Shown: piece after piece, positions 1 to 9,796 of the stretch
Layout: each line of letters opens with the position of its first letter
How positions within the stretch are numbered: position 1 is the first letter of the stretch
DNA from: Streptococcus varani
Lineage (GTDB): Bacteria > Bacillota > Bacilli > Lactobacillales > Streptococcaceae
Reading direction: 5' to 3'
Length of the DNA: 64,000 nucleotides
Assembly (NCBI RefSeq): GCF_001375655.1
Contig: NZ_CTEN01000004.1
Location: 248,001-312,000 of the forward strand
Notes under the pieces: model-generated
Told to the model about the DNA's origin: nothing
Seen by the model: only the letters and a program-made list of their open reading frames with translations
The model's database searches: none
Translations under genes and position numbers: made by a program

Positions 1-17
1 CATACGTCTAGTATAAC

Positions 18-50
18 AAAAAATCAGCTGGTGGGCTGATTTTTGCTTTT
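18..50 (-). terminator. Intrinsic terminator of dnaX
   Basis: An inverted repeat with arms AAAAATCAGC and GCTGATTTTT around a six-base loop lies just past the dnaX stop. On the minus strand the stem runs into a T-rich tail. It may also serve a gene left of the window on the other strand. Confidence 0.8.
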
Positions 51-52
51 CT

Positions 53-1729
53 TTAATCATCCAGAATGGTCGCATCCTCTGCTAAAAATTGAAATGCGTC
101 AGGAATTTCCTTGGTAGGACTGGCTTCGACTACTGAGTCTTCTTCCTTGGGGCCTCGTGCTTTGGCAGAAAATTCTGCTCGAATATGCATCCAGTCCTCT
201 TGGGCAATGGCTAAAATTTGTGGTGAAAATCCAGCTGCCTGGCTGAGAATATTGCCAAACATGAGATTCAGATTTTCCCGTTTCATGGTTTGCTCTGCAT
301 TAAAGGGCGAATCAAAAGCCAAAATAGCATGATTTTCATTGGCGGCAACCGGTTGAGAACCACTGAGCAGGGCTTTATCAGCACCTGATAGACTTTCAAT
401 GACTTCACTCCAAGCGTTTTGTAGGCGCGTCAGATTTTCCCTTGCCTGGTTTGGATTTTCCATAGCTTCTTGGAGAATGCCATGAACCCGGTTGGTGTCC
501 AAACGATATTTCTTAGGCTGTTGTGGCTGGCGGGATACCGCCTTGGCTTCAAAAGGTTTAGCGGGAGTGTTGGCAACCTGTTCCTGAAGTTGGGCCACTT
601 GGGTCTTCAACTGGGCCATTTCTGCTAGAAGATTAGCAGGAATGCTGCTAGAGCCAGATGGACTTTCTGGTGCATCGGCTAGGCGAATGGTCATCATTTC
701 AGCATAGATTTTAGGTTGTGGACTGGCTTTGATATCCTGCAATCCATTTGTCACCCGCTCAATCATAGCAAAAATCTGCTCACGTGAGAAGGCTAGATTG
801 TCTTCAAATCCTGCACTGTTATGGGTATTCTCCCCACCTGTCTGCACAATCAGCAAATCCCTGAGGTAATGAAGCAGGTCTGTCGCAAAACGGTTCATGC
901 TCTTGCCATTGTCAAAGATAATTTGCAGCTGGTTGAGAGCCTCTGTAACGTGACCTTGACGAATATGAGCTAGATAATCATCCAAGGCTCTTAGGCTAAT
1001 CGAGCCTGTGATTTCCTCTGCGATTTCCAAACTAACTGCCTGGTCCGAACTAAGACTAATGGCTTGGTCCAAGATAGACAAGGCATCCCGCATCCCACCT
1101 TCTGCCCGACGGGCAATCATACTGATGGCTTGACTATCGTAAGTAATCCCTTCCTTATCCAAGATAGTCATGAGGTGACGTTCAATATCTACCACTTTGA
1201 TAGACTTAAATTCAAAGCGTTGGACACGTGAGAGGATAGTAGCTGGAATCTTGTGCAACTCTGTCGTTGCTAGAATAAAGACCACATTTTCACTTGGTTC
1301 CTCCAAGGTCTTGAGTAGAGCATTAAAGGCACCCATGGATAACATATGGACCTCGTCAATAATGTAGACCTTGTACTGAGCTAGACTTGGTGCATAGGTG
1401 GATTTGTCACGAATGTCGCGGATCTCATCCACACCATTATTAGAGGCCGCATCAATCTCAATCACATCTTCCAAGCTACCTTCTGTAATGGCCTGACAAA
1501 TATAACAGTCATTGCAGGGCTCTCCAGCAACCTGATTGGGACAGTTCATCGCCTTGGCAAAAATCTTCGCTGCAGAAGTTTTTCCTGTTCCACGAGGTCC
1601 AGAAAAAAGATAGGCATGGCTGATTTTCCCTTGTTCAATAGCCTGGCGCAGAGTGGTCGCCACCACTTCTTGCCCCACCATTTCTTCAAAGGTTTGGCTC
1701 CGATACTTGCGATAAAGGGCTTGGTACAT
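53..1729 (-). CDS. dnaX: DNA polymerase III subunit gamma/tau
   Basis: This is the clamp-loader ATPase that loads the beta clamp and couples it to the replicative polymerase. The N-terminal AAA+ module shows Walker A GPRGTGKT (residues 44-51), a four-cysteine zinc site (Cys63, 72, 75, 78) and Walker B IIDEVHML near 123-130. A Pro/Gln-rich linker around residues 370-410 leads to the tau-like C-terminal domain. The length of 558 residues is normal for streptococci. The start ATG overlaps the stop of the upstream GAF gene by one base (TAATG), so the two are probably translationally coupled. Confidence 0.97.
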   Translation of the reverse strand: MYQALYRKYRSQTFEEMVGQEVVATTLRQAIEQGKISHAYLFSGPRGTGKTSAAKIFAKAMNCPNQVAGEPCNDCYICQAITEGSLEDVIEIDAASNNGVDEIRDIRDKSTYAPSLAQYKVYIIDEVHMLSMGAFNALLKTLEEPSENVVFILATTELHKIPATILSRVQRFEFKSIKVVDIERHLMTILDKEGITYDSQAISMIARRAEGGMRDALSILDQAISLSSDQAVSLEIAEEITGSISLRALDDYLAHIRQGHVTEALNQLQIIFDNGKSMNRFATDLLHYLRDLLIVQTGGENTHNSAGFEDNLAFSREQIFAMIERVTNGLQDIKASPQPKIYAEMMTIRLADAPESPSGSSSIPANLLAEMAQLKTQVAQLQEQVANTPAKPFEAKAVSRQPQQPKKYRLDTNRVHGILQEAMENPNQARENLTRLQNAWSEVIESLSGADKALLSGSQPVAANENHAILAFDSPFNAEQTMKRENLNLMFGNILSQAAGFSPQILAIAQEDWMHIRAEFSAKARGPKEEDSVVEASPTKEIPDAFQFLAEDATILDD

Positions 1730-2226
1730 TAGTTTTTCTCTCCAAACATAGCAAAATTCCAGTCCGTTTTTTCCACTAAAATAGCGACAAATTTTTCCAA
1801 ATATTCTTGGTCAATGGCATCATAATCTGCTTTTAGGTGTGAATCCAAGTCCAAAACACCCAAGAGTTGCCCATTTTTCACCATGGGAAGAACAATCTCA
1901 GACATGGCTGCCGCATCACAAGAAATGTAGTTGGCATGACTGGTCACATCGTCTACAATAATCGTTTTCTGCGTTTGGGCTGATTCCCCACAAACTCCCT
2001 TACCAAGGGCGATATGGACACAGGAAACGCCACCTTGAAAAGGGCCCAAAATCAATTCAGTTCCATCAAAGAGGTAAAATCCTGTAAAAACCGAATTGGG
2101 TAGAGCCTGATTGAGCAAGGCTGAAGCGTTTGAAAGGTTAGCTAAGGCATTGCTTTCTCCCTCCAGAAGGGCGTCGATTTGAGCAATGAGTAATTGATAA
2201 TGTGATATTTTTTCGGAATGTGTCAT
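1729..2226 (-). CDS. GAF-domain free methionine-(R)-sulfoxide reductase
   Basis: A single GAF domain of the fRMsr type, which reduces free methionine-R-sulfoxide. The three cysteines expected in this family are visible: [16 protein letters not shown] supplies two and [11 protein letters not shown] the third. I start the gene at MTHSEKIS (2226) and not at the ATG nine bases upstream, because that upstream ATG lies inside the -10 box TATAAT. The chosen ATG has no ribosome site, so the transcript is predicted to be leaderless or nearly so. It sits directly ahead of dnaX with a one-base overlap, as in related streptococci. Function rests on family resemblance. Confidence 0.88.
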   Translation of the reverse strand: MTHSEKISHYQLLIAQIDALLEGESNALANLSNASALLNQALPNSVFTGFYLFDGTELILGPFQGGVSCVHIALGKGVCGESAQTQKTIIVDDVTSHANYISCDAAAMSEIVLPMVKNGQLLGVLDLDSHLKADYDAIDQEYLEKFVAILVEKTDWNFAMFGEKN

Positions 2227-2233
2227 AGATACC

Positions 2234-2242
2234 ATTATAGCA
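2234..2242 (-). promoter_or_regulatory. Extended -10 promoter of the GAF-dnaX pair
   Basis: On the minus strand TGC-TATAAT forms an extended -10. Only seven bases separate it from the ATG at 2226, so transcription should begin at or next to the start codon. I see no convincing -35 box. Confidence 0.7.
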
Positions 2243-2288
2243 TAAAATACAGAAAAAACCGAAAGCCAGAGAGACTTCCGATTCGATC

Positions 2289-2882
2289 CTATGTTTGCCA
2301 GTAAGCTGGGCGGTTTTTTTCATATGCTGCAATCAAGTCTTCATATTGAAGGGTAATCCCAATGTCATCCAAACCATTGATGAGCTTGTGTTTCCATTCA
2401 CCATCAATCTCAAAATCAAAGGTTCCGACTGGAGAAATGATTTTCTGATTGGGCAAATCCACTATTATATCATCAGTCGGATATAGCTGAGCTAATTTTT
2501 CCCGAACCTCTCTGGGTTGAACAATGGGTAGCATGCCGTTATTGAGCTCATTATTGTAATGAATATCTCCGAAAGAACCTGCAATCACCACCTTAAAACC
2601 ATAGTCAGCCAGCGCCCAAGCCGCATGTTCCCGTGAAGAACCCGCTCCGAAATTATCACCTGTAATCAAGATGCTAGCCTTACAATACTCCTCCTTGTTG
2701 AAGATAAAGTCAGGATTTTCCGTGTAGAGGTGGTCCAAGTAGCGCCAGGCATACATGAGATACTTGCCAAACCCTTTTTTATCAATGAGTTTCAAGAACT
2801 GCTTGGGCAAAATCTGGTCCGTATCGATATTGTCATTCATGAGAGGAACGGTGGTTCCTTTGTAACTAGTGAATGCTTCCAT
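2289..2882 (-). CDS. leuD: 3-isopropylmalate dehydratase small subunit
   Basis: Small subunit of isopropylmalate isomerase, which pairs with LeuC to convert 2- to 3-isopropylmalate in leucine synthesis. The family signature [14 protein letters not shown] is present near residue 80 and the N-terminal [15 protein letters not shown] motif is intact. At 197 residues it is full length. It is the last gene of the leu operon and starts two bases after the leuC stop. Confidence 0.96.
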   Translation of the reverse strand: MEAFTSYKGTTVPLMNDNIDTDQILPKQFLKLIDKKGFGKYLMYAWRYLDHLYTENPDFIFNKEEYCKASILITGDNFGAGSSREHAAWALADYGFKVVIAGSFGDIHYNNELNNGMLPIVQPREVREKLAQLYPTDDIIVDLPNQKIISPVGTFDFEIDGEWKHKLINGLDDIGITLQYEDLIAAYEKNRPAYWQT

Positions 2883-2884
2883 AT

Positions 2885-4270
2885 CTATCCCATCCCTTCT
2901 AACTCTTTTCGGACGTCGACAAAGCGACCATGAATAGCTGCTGCCGCTGCCATGGCTGGACTACAAAGATGGGTCTTCGCACCAAAACCTTGGCGATCCT
3001 CAAAATTTCGATTACTGGTCGAGGCACAATGGACCCCATCCGGCACCTTATCTGGATTCATGCCCAGACACATAGAGCAACCTGGATCCCGCCACTCAAA
3101 GCCAGCATCCATGAAAATCTTATCCAAACCTAAGTTTTCAGCAGCCCGCTTAACTGGACGAGAGCCTGGTACCACAATAGCTGTCAGATTGGGAGCAATG
3201 TTCTTGCCTTCCACAAATTTGGCTGCCAAGGCCAAATCGCTCAGTCGAGCATTGGTACAGGAACCGATAAAAATATAACCCAGCTCGATATCAGAAGCCT
3301 TTTGACCCGGCTCTAACCCCATATAAGCATAGGCTCTCTCGTCGTTCATATCCCCAATGGCTGGAAAAGACTCGTCAAAAGATACTCCCATAGATGGATT
3401 GGTCCCCCAGGTCACCATAGGTGCCAAATGCGACACATCAAGACTAATGATTTTGTCATATTGGGCATCCTCATCTGAAACCAAGGTCTTCCAATCAGCT
3501 ACTGCCGCTTCAAAATCTTTTGGTACATAGGCCTTATCTTTCAAATAGTCAAAGGTTTTTTGATCCGGATTCATCATGCCAATTTTAGAACCAAATTCAA
3601 TAGACATGTTACAGATGGTCATGCGTTCTTCCATGGATAGTGCATCGACCGCTTCTCCAGCAAACTCAACTGCATAACCCACTCCCAAAGCTACTCCATG
3701 TTTAGCAATGAGAGCTAGGATATAATCCTTAGCATAAATCCCCTTTGGAGCCTGACCAAGAAAGCGAACCAAGAGTTTTTTGGGCTTGACCTGCCAAATG
3801 GTCTGGGTGGCAAAAACATGCTCCACTTCAGACGTTCCAATCCCGAAAGCCAGCGCCCCAAATGCACCGTGAGTAGCCGTGTGACTATCCCCACAAACGA
3901 TGAATTTGCCAGGCTGAGTCCGTCCAGTCTCAGGACCAATCATATGAACAATGCCCTGATTTTCTGAACCGTGGGCTGCATGTTCAATCCCAAACTCTTG
4001 CAGATTTTCAGCCAATTTGTCCATTTGAGCCTTGGAAATGACATCCCGAATATCATAAATATTAACCGTTGGGACGTTGTGGTCATAGGTCCCATAGGTT
4101 AATTCTGGTCTACGAAGTTGGCGCTTCTTCTCTCTGAGCCCTTGAAAGGCCTGAGGGCTAGTCACCTCATGGATATAATGTTGATCCACATACATGAGTT
4201 GGGGCTTGCCTTCCTGCCCCGTCACAACATGACGATCCCAAAGTTTATCAAAAATGGATTGTCCAGCCAT
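2885..4270 (-). CDS. leuC: 3-isopropylmalate dehydratase large subunit
   Basis: Aconitase-family large subunit of isopropylmalate isomerase. The cysteines for the 4Fe-4S cluster are visible in [11 protein letters not shown] and in [10 protein letters not shown]. The motif [26 protein letters not shown] is also typical, and 461 residues is the usual length. GGAGGTAACCG precedes the ATG. It lies between a small DUF1294 gene and leuD and is co-transcribed with both. Confidence 0.97.
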   Translation of the reverse strand: MAGQSIFDKLWDRHVVTGQEGKPQLMYVDQHYIHEVTSPQAFQGLREKKRQLRRPELTYGTYDHNVPTVNIYDIRDVISKAQMDKLAENLQEFGIEHAAHGSENQGIVHMIGPETGRTQPGKFIVCGDSHTATHGAFGALAFGIGTSEVEHVFATQTIWQVKPKKLLVRFLGQAPKGIYAKDYILALIAKHGVALGVGYAVEFAGEAVDALSMEERMTICNMSIEFGSKIGMMNPDQKTFDYLKDKAYVPKDFEAAVADWKTLVSDEDAQYDKIISLDVSHLAPMVTWGTNPSMGVSFDESFPAIGDMNDERAYAYMGLEPGQKASDIELGYIFIGSCTNARLSDLALAAKFVEGKNIAPNLTAIVVPGSRPVKRAAENLGLDKIFMDAGFEWRDPGCSMCLGMNPDKVPDGVHCASTSNRNFEDRQGFGAKTHLCSPAMAAAAAIHGRFVDVRKELEGMG

Positions 4271-4273
4271 CGG

Positions 4274-4543
4274 TTACCTCCAAATCCAGTAAAATACTCC
4301 TGCATTGATGATGCTTCCAAGCATCCAAGTTAATTTAAATAGCCATTTTCTGGTTTTATGATGAAAGAAATATCCTCCAAAAGCTGCACCCAAACCTCCC
4401 AAACAAAGAGTCAAACTTAAAAGAACTTTCTCAGGAATCCGATAATGGCCCTTCTGGGCTTTGCCCTTATCCAAACCATAAACGATGAAAACAATGAAGT
4501 TCCAAATCAAAATAGCAAGGGTCAATAGTTGTTGTATATTCAT
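4274..4543 (-). CDS. DUF1294 small membrane protein
   Basis: A protein of 89 residues with three probable membrane segments (about 8-24, 42-62 and 68-87) and the DUF1294 features YGLDKGKAQKG and LGGLGAAFGGYFFHHKT. Its start ATGA overlaps the leuB stop, so it is translated as part of the leu operon, between leuB and leuC. No catalytic residues are evident and the role is unknown. Location alone does not prove a link to leucine synthesis. Confidence 0.85.
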   Translation of the reverse strand: MNIQQLLTLAILIWNFIVFIVYGLDKGKAQKGHYRIPEKVLLSLTLCLGGLGAAFGGYFFHHKTRKWLFKLTWMLGSIINAGVFYWIWR

Positions 4544-5577
4544 AAGTAATTCATAATAGCTTCCGTCATCTCCTGCGTTGAAGCTTTTCCTCCTAAATCA
4601 GCTGTTAAAATAGAAGCTTGCAAGGTCCTCTCAACAGCTCTTTCTATTTGTTCTGCCGCCTCTACCATGTCAAAGGACTCCCGCAACATCATAGCCACTG
4701 ATAAAATCATACTGATGGGATTGGCGATTCCCTTTCCAGCAATATCTGGTGCTGATCCATGGATGGGCTCGTAGAGACTGGGACCATTGACAGAGTGAGA
4801 AGCCGATGGCATGACACCTAAACTACCAGGTAAGACACTGGCTTCATCCGATAAGATATCCCCAAAAAGATTTTCCGTTACGATGACATCAAAGTGGGCC
4901 GGCTTGGTGATCATGAGCATAGCCGCACTATCTACCAATTGATGCTCCAAGGTCACATCTGGGTAATCTTTGGCCACCTGATCCGCTACTGTTCGCCAGA
5001 GTTTGGAAGTTGCTAGGACATTTTGCTTGTCAATGCTGGTCACTAATTTCCTACGGCCTTTAGCAATGTCAAAAGCTTTCCGAACGATGCGGTCGATTTC
5101 CTCAGCCGAATAGGCATTGGTATCCCGTGCAGACCTTTCTTCCAAAATATGGTCACCAAAGTAGATGCCACCTGTCAATTCACGAACCACAACAAAATCT
5201 ACCCCAGCAATCCGCTCTGCTTTCAGGGGAGAGAGATGCTTCAAGGCATCAAAAATCCGGACAGGACGAATATTGGCAAAGAGACCTAGTTCTTTTCGCA
5301 GAGCTAATAGCCCCTCTTCCGGGCGAACAGTTGCCTTGTCATACTGGGGACCGCCGATAGCTGCCAACAAAATGGCATCTGCCTCCTTAGCTGCTGCAAG
5401 GGTATCCGCAGGTAGGGGATGACCTAGGGCATCAATCCCTGCACCACCGAAGGCTTTTTCTTCTACTTGATAGTCAAAACCATGCTTTTCAGCCACCGCT
5501 GCTAGAACTTGTAGGCTAGCTGCCATAATTTCTGGCCCGATGCCATCACCAGCCAGAGCTACAATTTTTTTTGTCAT
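4540..5577 (-). CDS. leuB: 3-isopropylmalate dehydrogenase
   Basis: NAD-dependent oxidative decarboxylation of 3-isopropylmalate, the third committed step of leucine synthesis. The isocitrate/isopropylmalate dehydrogenase fold is recognised from ALAGDGIGPEI, the VVRELTGGIYFG substrate segment, SIDKQNVLATSKLWR and the metal/NAD segment NLFGDILSDEASVLPGSLG. It is 345 residues, full length. It begins 15 bases downstream of leuA. Confidence 0.97.
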   Translation of the reverse strand: MTKKIVALAGDGIGPEIMAASLQVLAAVAEKHGFDYQVEEKAFGGAGIDALGHPLPADTLAAAKEADAILLAAIGGPQYDKATVRPEEGLLALRKELGLFANIRPVRIFDALKHLSPLKAERIAGVDFVVVRELTGGIYFGDHILEERSARDTNAYSAEEIDRIVRKAFDIAKGRRKLVTSIDKQNVLATSKLWRTVADQVAKDYPDVTLEHQLVDSAAMLMITKPAHFDVIVTENLFGDILSDEASVLPGSLGVMPSASHSVNGPSLYEPIHGSAPDIAGKGIANPISMILSVAMMLRESFDMVEAAEQIERAVERTLQASILTADLGGKASTQEMTEAIMNYL

Positions 5578-5592
5578 ATGTGCAAAACTTTC

Positions 5593-7149
5593 TTATTTGG
5601 GACTATCTTTTTCGGACAGTCGAGCAAGCTGGCCTTCATTTTCTTTTTGTACCATGATATTGGCATTGATATAGGCAATAGCAGCTGCTTTGAGAACATC
5701 AAAGTCGATACCGGTTGCGTTGAAAACCGTTTCAGTATCCACATTTTCTACAGTAACATTGACAGAGGCTTGGGCATCGATTCCTTCTGTAACGGCATCA
5801 ATATTAAAGCTATCCAACTGCACCGACTGATGGAAGAAGGTATCAATGGCATTAAAGATAGCCTCAACAGATCCTTGCCCATGAGCCATCAAATCCACCA
5901 CTTCCCCATCTTGGTTGACCATGCTTACAGTAGTTGTAACGGTCTCGTCTGCATTTGAACTCAACTTAAGATTGCCAAAGTGGAATCCTTCTACATTTTC
6001 GACGGTAGTTCCAGCGACAAGGGCACGAATGTCCGCATCCGTAATATCATGTTTTTTATCTGCTAGATTCTTGAACTTGGTAAAGAGTGTCTGGATTTCT
6101 GACTCATCAAAGTCCAGCTGCAATTCTTTCAGTTTTTCAAGAAAGGCATGGCGACCTGATAGTTTACCAAGAGGCAGCGAATTAGACCGGACACCCACCA
6201 GTTCAGGCGTGATGATTTCATAGGTAAGGGGATTTTTAAGGACCCCATCCTGATGGATACCGGACTCATGGGAGAAGGCATTCCCACCGACAATTGCCTT
6301 GTTTTTTGGCAAGGGTAAGCCAGAGAATCGTGAAACCATCTCAGAAGTGTTAATGGTTTCCTTAAGGAGGATGGGGCTCTCCACCTGATAAAATTCCTGG
6401 CGAATAGTGAGGGCAACCGCTACTTCCTCCAAGGCTGCATTTCCAGCTCGTTCTCCGATACCGTTGATGGTTCCTTCGACCCGTCCCGCACCATTTTTAA
6501 TGGCAGAAAGAGTATTGGCAACTGCCATGCCTAAATCATTGTGGCAATGTGGGCTGTAACGAATGTCTCGGTCTGTTTTGACATGTTCAATCAAATACTT
6601 GAAGATAGAACCATACTCATCCGGTGTCGTAAATCCAACGGTATCAGGGATGTTGATGTAGCTGGCTCCTGCGTCGACAGCAGTCTGTACCACTTCCAAA
6701 AGAAAGTCCAACTCTGTCCTAGTCGCATCCTCTGGTGAAAATTCGACCACTTCAAATTTACTTCTAGCATAAGCGACATGCTCCTTAATTGCAAGCAAAA
6801 TTTCTTCTTTACTTTTTTGGAGCTTGAACTCTCGGTGGATTGGGCTGGTTGCGATAAAGACATGGATTTGCGGATACTTGGCATCTTTTAAGGCTTGATA
6901 GCAAGCATCGATATCTTCCTTAACCGAGCGCGCCAAGCCTGTCACAGCTGTCTTGGTCATAGCTTTAGCAATCGCTTGGACGGCTGCAAATGAATCCGGA
7001 CTGGCAGCTGGAAAACCAGCTTCAATGGCTGAAATCCCCCATTTCTCCAGCTGTTTGGCAATGGCTACTTTTTCTTTAATGGAAAAATTAACCCCTGGTG
7101 TCTGTTCCCCATCACGAAGGCTTGTATCTAAAAATTCAACTGTACGCAT
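5593..7149 (-). CDS. leuA: 2-isopropylmalate synthase
   Basis: Condenses acetyl-CoA with 2-oxoisovalerate, the first and normally leucine-inhibited step of the pathway. The HMGL-like domain shows [10 protein letters not shown], the metal motif [13 protein letters not shown] and [15 protein letters not shown]. The C-terminal part (about 390-500) matches the allosteric dimer domain. I start at MRTVEFLD (7149), preceded by GAGGAGTGTTT, rather than the GTG six bases upstream, giving 518 residues. It is the first gene of the operon, behind a peptide leader. Confidence 0.96.
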   Translation of the reverse strand: MRTVEFLDTSLRDGEQTPGVNFSIKEKVAIAKQLEKWGISAIEAGFPAASPDSFAAVQAIAKAMTKTAVTGLARSVKEDIDACYQALKDAKYPQIHVFIATSPIHREFKLQKSKEEILLAIKEHVAYARSKFEVVEFSPEDATRTELDFLLEVVQTAVDAGASYINIPDTVGFTTPDEYGSIFKYLIEHVKTDRDIRYSPHCHNDLGMAVANTLSAIKNGAGRVEGTINGIGERAGNAALEEVAVALTIRQEFYQVESPILLKETINTSEMVSRFSGLPLPKNKAIVGGNAFSHESGIHQDGVLKNPLTYEIITPELVGVRSNSLPLGKLSGRHAFLEKLKELQLDFDESEIQTLFTKFKNLADKKHDITDADIRALVAGTTVENVEGFHFGNLKLSSNADETVTTTVSMVNQDGEVVDLMAHGQGSVEAIFNAIDTFFHQSVQLDSFNIDAVTEGIDAQASVNVTVENVDTETVFNATGIDFDVLKAAAIAYINANIMVQKENEGQLARLSEKDSPK

Positions 7150-7192
7150 AAACACTCCTCACTAAAAACTGTAAAATAAAACACCCCACTTT

Positions 7193-7259
7193 AACCAGCG
7201 AGATGTCTTTCTTCCCGCTTGGTCAGCCAAACAGGACTAATGCAAATCTGCACTAGCCC
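7193..7259 (-). promoter_or_regulatory. leu operon leader hairpins (putative attenuator)
   Basis: Two stem-loops lie between the leader peptide and leuA. The first (7234-7259) has 11-base arms, GGGCTAGTGCA against TGCATTAGTCC, and contains the leader stop codon in its 5' arm. The second (7193-7223) pairs ACC(A)AGCGGGA with TCTCGCTGGT and is followed by a U-rich stretch. Position and content suggest ribosome-mediated attenuation; which alternative structure terminates is not settled by eye. Confidence 0.55.
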
Positions 7260-7300
7260 TTGGGTCGCAATAACACGTTTTGTTTTGTAACCTGTGACAT
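7253..7300 (-). CDS. leu leader peptide (15 residues, Leu-Leu)
   Basis: A short ORF reads MSQVTKQNVLLRPKG and is preceded by AAAGGAG at good spacing (AAAGGAGTTCCCTATG). It has adjacent TTA and TTG leucine codons just before the first hairpin. It sits between a strong promoter and leuA, as expected for a leader that senses leucyl-tRNA supply. Two leucine codons is a modest number. The peptide itself probably has no function. Confidence 0.65.
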   Translation of the reverse strand: MSQVTKQNVLLRPKG

Positions 7301-7330
7301 AGGGAACTCCTTTGAAATGTGAATAGATAT

Positions 7331-7359
7331 AGTTTAGCGTATTTATTTTAAATTGTCAA
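7331..7359 (-). promoter_or_regulatory. Promoter of the leu operon
   Basis: On the minus strand TTGACA (7354-7359) and TAAACT (7331-7336) are separated by 17 bases, a good match to a housekeeping sigma-factor promoter. It precedes the leader peptide. Confidence 0.8.
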
Positions 7360-7418
7360 GAATTTTCTGTATTGTTTTAATTGTCTGATAATTTATTTCA
7401 AAAAAAGATTGATCCTCA

Positions 7419-7961
7419 TCAATCTTTATGATTTGCTAAAGTAGTATGAAGCCAATCTAATTGTGCGGTATTGCGAGCGATAGCTCGTTCCAAGACCAAG
7501 TAATGACCATAATTATTGGCAATATAATCGGGAGTAAAGAGGCTTTCCTTGCGATTGATCAGGTGTTGCAAGTGTTTTTCCAAGAGTTTGATTTGTCCAC
7601 GCAAATGATCCACAATGCGCTCATCATCCATGGTGCGGATAAAGAACATTTTCAAGGAAAAAATATCTTTCTGCTGTGGTGTTTCTTCACTTGGAACCGT
7701 CAACCAGTCTTCCAACTTGTCTTGACCTGCCTTAGTCATGGCATAATGTTTTTCCTTATCATTGCCCGCTACTGCATATTGCTCAATCAGGCCTTCTTTT
7801 ACCATACGTTTGAGTTCGGGATAAACCTGACTATGGGCTACTTGCCAAAATTCTCCGATTTCACGGTATACATAGTCTGTAATTTGTTTTCCCGAAAGGC
7901 GATCTTCACTGGCAGCAAGTACACCTAAAATAATATGAGGTAAGATTCTTTGTTTTGGCAT
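7419..7961 (-). CDS. PadR family transcriptional regulator
   Basis: A 180-residue protein with the PadR winged-helix N-terminus (HIILGVLAASEDRLSGKQITDYV, then QVYPELKRMVKEGLIEQ) and a C-terminal helical dimerisation region of the Vir_act_alpha_C type. PadR proteins usually repress genes for stress or efflux in response to small molecules. Here the target is not apparent: the upstream neighbour is udk, one base away, so the two are co-transcribed. Confidence 0.88.
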   Translation of the reverse strand: MPKQRILPHIILGVLAASEDRLSGKQITDYVYREIGEFWQVAHSQVYPELKRMVKEGLIEQYAVAGNDKEKHYAMTKAGQDKLEDWLTVPSEETPQQKDIFSLKMFFIRTMDDERIVDHLRGQIKLLEKHLQHLINRKESLFTPDYIANNYGHYLVLERAIARNTAQLDWLHTTLANHKD

Positions 7962-7962
7962 A

Positions 7963-8592
7963 TTAGCTTCTCTCTCTTAAAATACTCTCTACTTTTGTAT
8001 TGATCAGATCAATGGCGACAACATTAGAAACACCTTCTGGAATGACAATGTCCGCGTAGCGTTTCGTTGGCTCGATAAATTGGTGATACATGGGTTTGAC
8101 AACTGAAGTATATTGTTCGATAATGCTATCCAAACTACGCCCACGTTCTTCCATATCGCGTTTAATCCGTCGGATAATGCGAATGTCGTCGTCTGTATCC
8201 ACAAAAAGCTTGATATCCATCAAGTCTCGCAAGCGTTTATCTTCCAAAACCAAAATGCCCTCTACAATAAAAACATCCTGAGGTTCCTGATGATAGGTCT
8301 TATGGCTACGGGTATGCTGAGTATAATCATAGATAGGAATGTCAACCGAACGACCTGCTAAGAGCTCACTTAAGTGATAAATCATCAAGTCTGTATCAAA
8401 GGCTAAAGGATGATCATAGTTGGTCAAAACTCGTTCTTCAAAAGTAAGATTATCCTGATTTTTATAATAGGAATCGTGTTCAATCATAGAAATACGGGCA
8501 TCAGGGAAACTGTCTAAAATCGCACGAGAAACACTTGTTTTTCCGCCACCTGAACCACCAGTTACGCCAATAATGATTGGTTTTTTTGTCAT
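7963..8592 (-). CDS. udk: Uridine kinase
   Basis: Phosphorylates uridine and cytidine in pyrimidine salvage. Walker [10 protein letters not shown] is at residues 11-19, and [17 protein letters not shown] and the [14 protein letters not shown] segment are typical of the uridine kinase family. The 209-residue length is normal. GAGGAGAATTCA precedes the ATG. It is followed immediately by the PadR regulator. Confidence 0.96.
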   Translation of the reverse strand: MTKKPIIIGVTGGSGGGKTSVSRAILDSFPDARISMIEHDSYYKNQDNLTFEERVLTNYDHPLAFDTDLMIYHLSELLAGRSVDIPIYDYTQHTRSHKTYHQEPQDVFIVEGILVLEDKRLRDLMDIKLFVDTDDDIRIIRRIKRDMEERGRSLDSIIEQYTSVVKPMYHQFIEPTKRYADIVIPEGVSNVVAIDLINTKVESILRERS

Positions 8593-8636
8593 TGAATTCT
8601 CCTCTTTCGTACTTCAACCATTTTACCATGAAATAT

Positions 8637-8645
8637 GCTATAATC
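8637..8645 (+). promoter_or_regulatory. Extended -10 promoter of the DEAD-box gene
   Basis: TGC-TATAAT matches an extended -10. The predicted 5' leader of about 50 bases contains a trivial three-codon ORF (ATG GAT GAT TAA) right after the start site, then the ribosome site AAGGAAG for the helicase. Confidence 0.65.
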
Positions 8646-8703
8646 AAAGATGGATGATTAAAAAGCAAGTAAAAAATTCATAATTTCTGCAAAGGAAGCA
8701 AAC

Positions 8704-9786
8704 ATGTACCAAAATTTCCCAAAAAGTTGGCAAGACCAGCTTGAATCCCTCGGCTTCTCTCAAGCAACACCTATTCAAGAGCAAGCTTTTGAACCGATTT
8801 CCAAGGGTCGAAATCTCCTAGGAATCAGTCCAACAGGAACTGGCAAGACTTTAGCCTATCTCTGGCCAAGCCTCTTAAAATTGACCCCCAAAAAATCACA
8901 GCAATTGCTGATTCTATCTCCCAATACAGAATTAGCTGGCCAGATTTTCGAAGTCTGCAAGACTTGGGCGGAACCACTGGGTTTGAATACTCAGCTCTTC
9001 CTCTCTGGTTCTAGTCAAAAACGCCAAGTTGAACGCTTGAAAAAAGGTCCAGAAATCCTTATTGGAACTCCTGGACGAATTTTTGAACTCATTAAACTGA
9101 AAAAAATCAAAATGATGAATGTCAATACCATCATTCTCGATGAATTTGATGAACTATTCAGTGATTCTCAGTATCATTTTGTGGACAAGATTATCCATCA
9201 CGTCCCACGTGACCATCAGCTAGTCTATATGAGTGCCACTGCTAAGTTCGATCTGGAAAAAATAGCGGAGGATCTTGAAACCATTGATTTGACCGATCAA
9301 ACTCTGGACAATATTCAGCACTGCTATCTGATGGTTGATAAGCGTGACCGAATCGATTTACTTCGGAAGTTTTCCAACATTCCAGATTTCCGTGCCTTGA
9401 CCTTCTTCAATAGCTTATCGGACTTGGGAGCTAGTGAGGATAAGTTGACCTACAATCAATCAAACGTCGTCTCCTTAGCATCTGATGTCAATGTCAAATT
9501 TCGTAAGGTTATCATTGACCGCTTTAAAAATAAGGAGCTTGCCCTACTTCTGGCTACCGATTTAGTAGCTCGTGGTATTGATATTGATAATCTGGAATGT
9601 GTCCTCAATTTTGAATTGCCGCGTGACAAAGAAGCTTATACCCATCGAGCTGGTCGAACAGGACGAATGGGCAAAGATGGACTGGTTATTACCCTTATCT
9701 CCAATCCTATGGACTTAAAGACTTTGAAAAAATATGCTTCTGTTACAGAAGTAATCCTTAAAAACCAACAACTCTATAAAGTTTAA
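8704..9786 (+). CDS. DEAD/DEAH-box RNA helicase
   Basis: A compact 360-residue two-domain SF2 helicase. Q-motif FSQATPIQEQAF, motif I SPTGTGKT (about 43-50), motif Ib GTPGR, motif II DEFD in place of DEAD, motif III SAT, motif V ATDLVARGIDID and motif VI HRAGRTGRMG are all visible. There is no C-terminal RNA-binding extension. It probably assists RNA unwinding in ribosome assembly or decay; the exact substrate is unknown. It is monocistronic and ends at a shared terminator with pgdA. Confidence 0.92.
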   Translation: MYQNFPKSWQDQLESLGFSQATPIQEQAFEPISKGRNLLGISPTGTGKTLAYLWPSLLKLTPKKSQQLLILSPNTELAGQIFEVCKTWAEPLGLNTQLFLSGSSQKRQVERLKKGPEILIGTPGRIFELIKLKKIKMMNVNTIILDEFDELFSDSQYHFVDKIIHHVPRDHQLVYMSATAKFDLEKIAEDLETIDLTDQTLDNIQHCYLMVDKRDRIDLLRKFSNIPDFRALTFFNSLSDLGASEDKLTYNQSNVVSLASDVNVKFRKVIIDRFKNKELALLLATDLVARGIDIDNLECVLNFELPRDKEAYTHRAGRTGRMGKDGLVITLISNPMDLKTLKKYASVTEVILKNQQLYKV

Positions 9787-9796
9787 TAGCAAACGA

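Noticed and set aside
2138..2332. 64-codon minus-strand ORF between leuD and the GAF gene
   Set aside because: It overlaps both real genes in another frame and shows no family features.
7165..7330. T-box riboswitch upstream of leuA
   Set aside because: The conserved T-box sequence (AGGGTGGNACCGCG) is absent; a leader peptide with leucine codons explains the region better.
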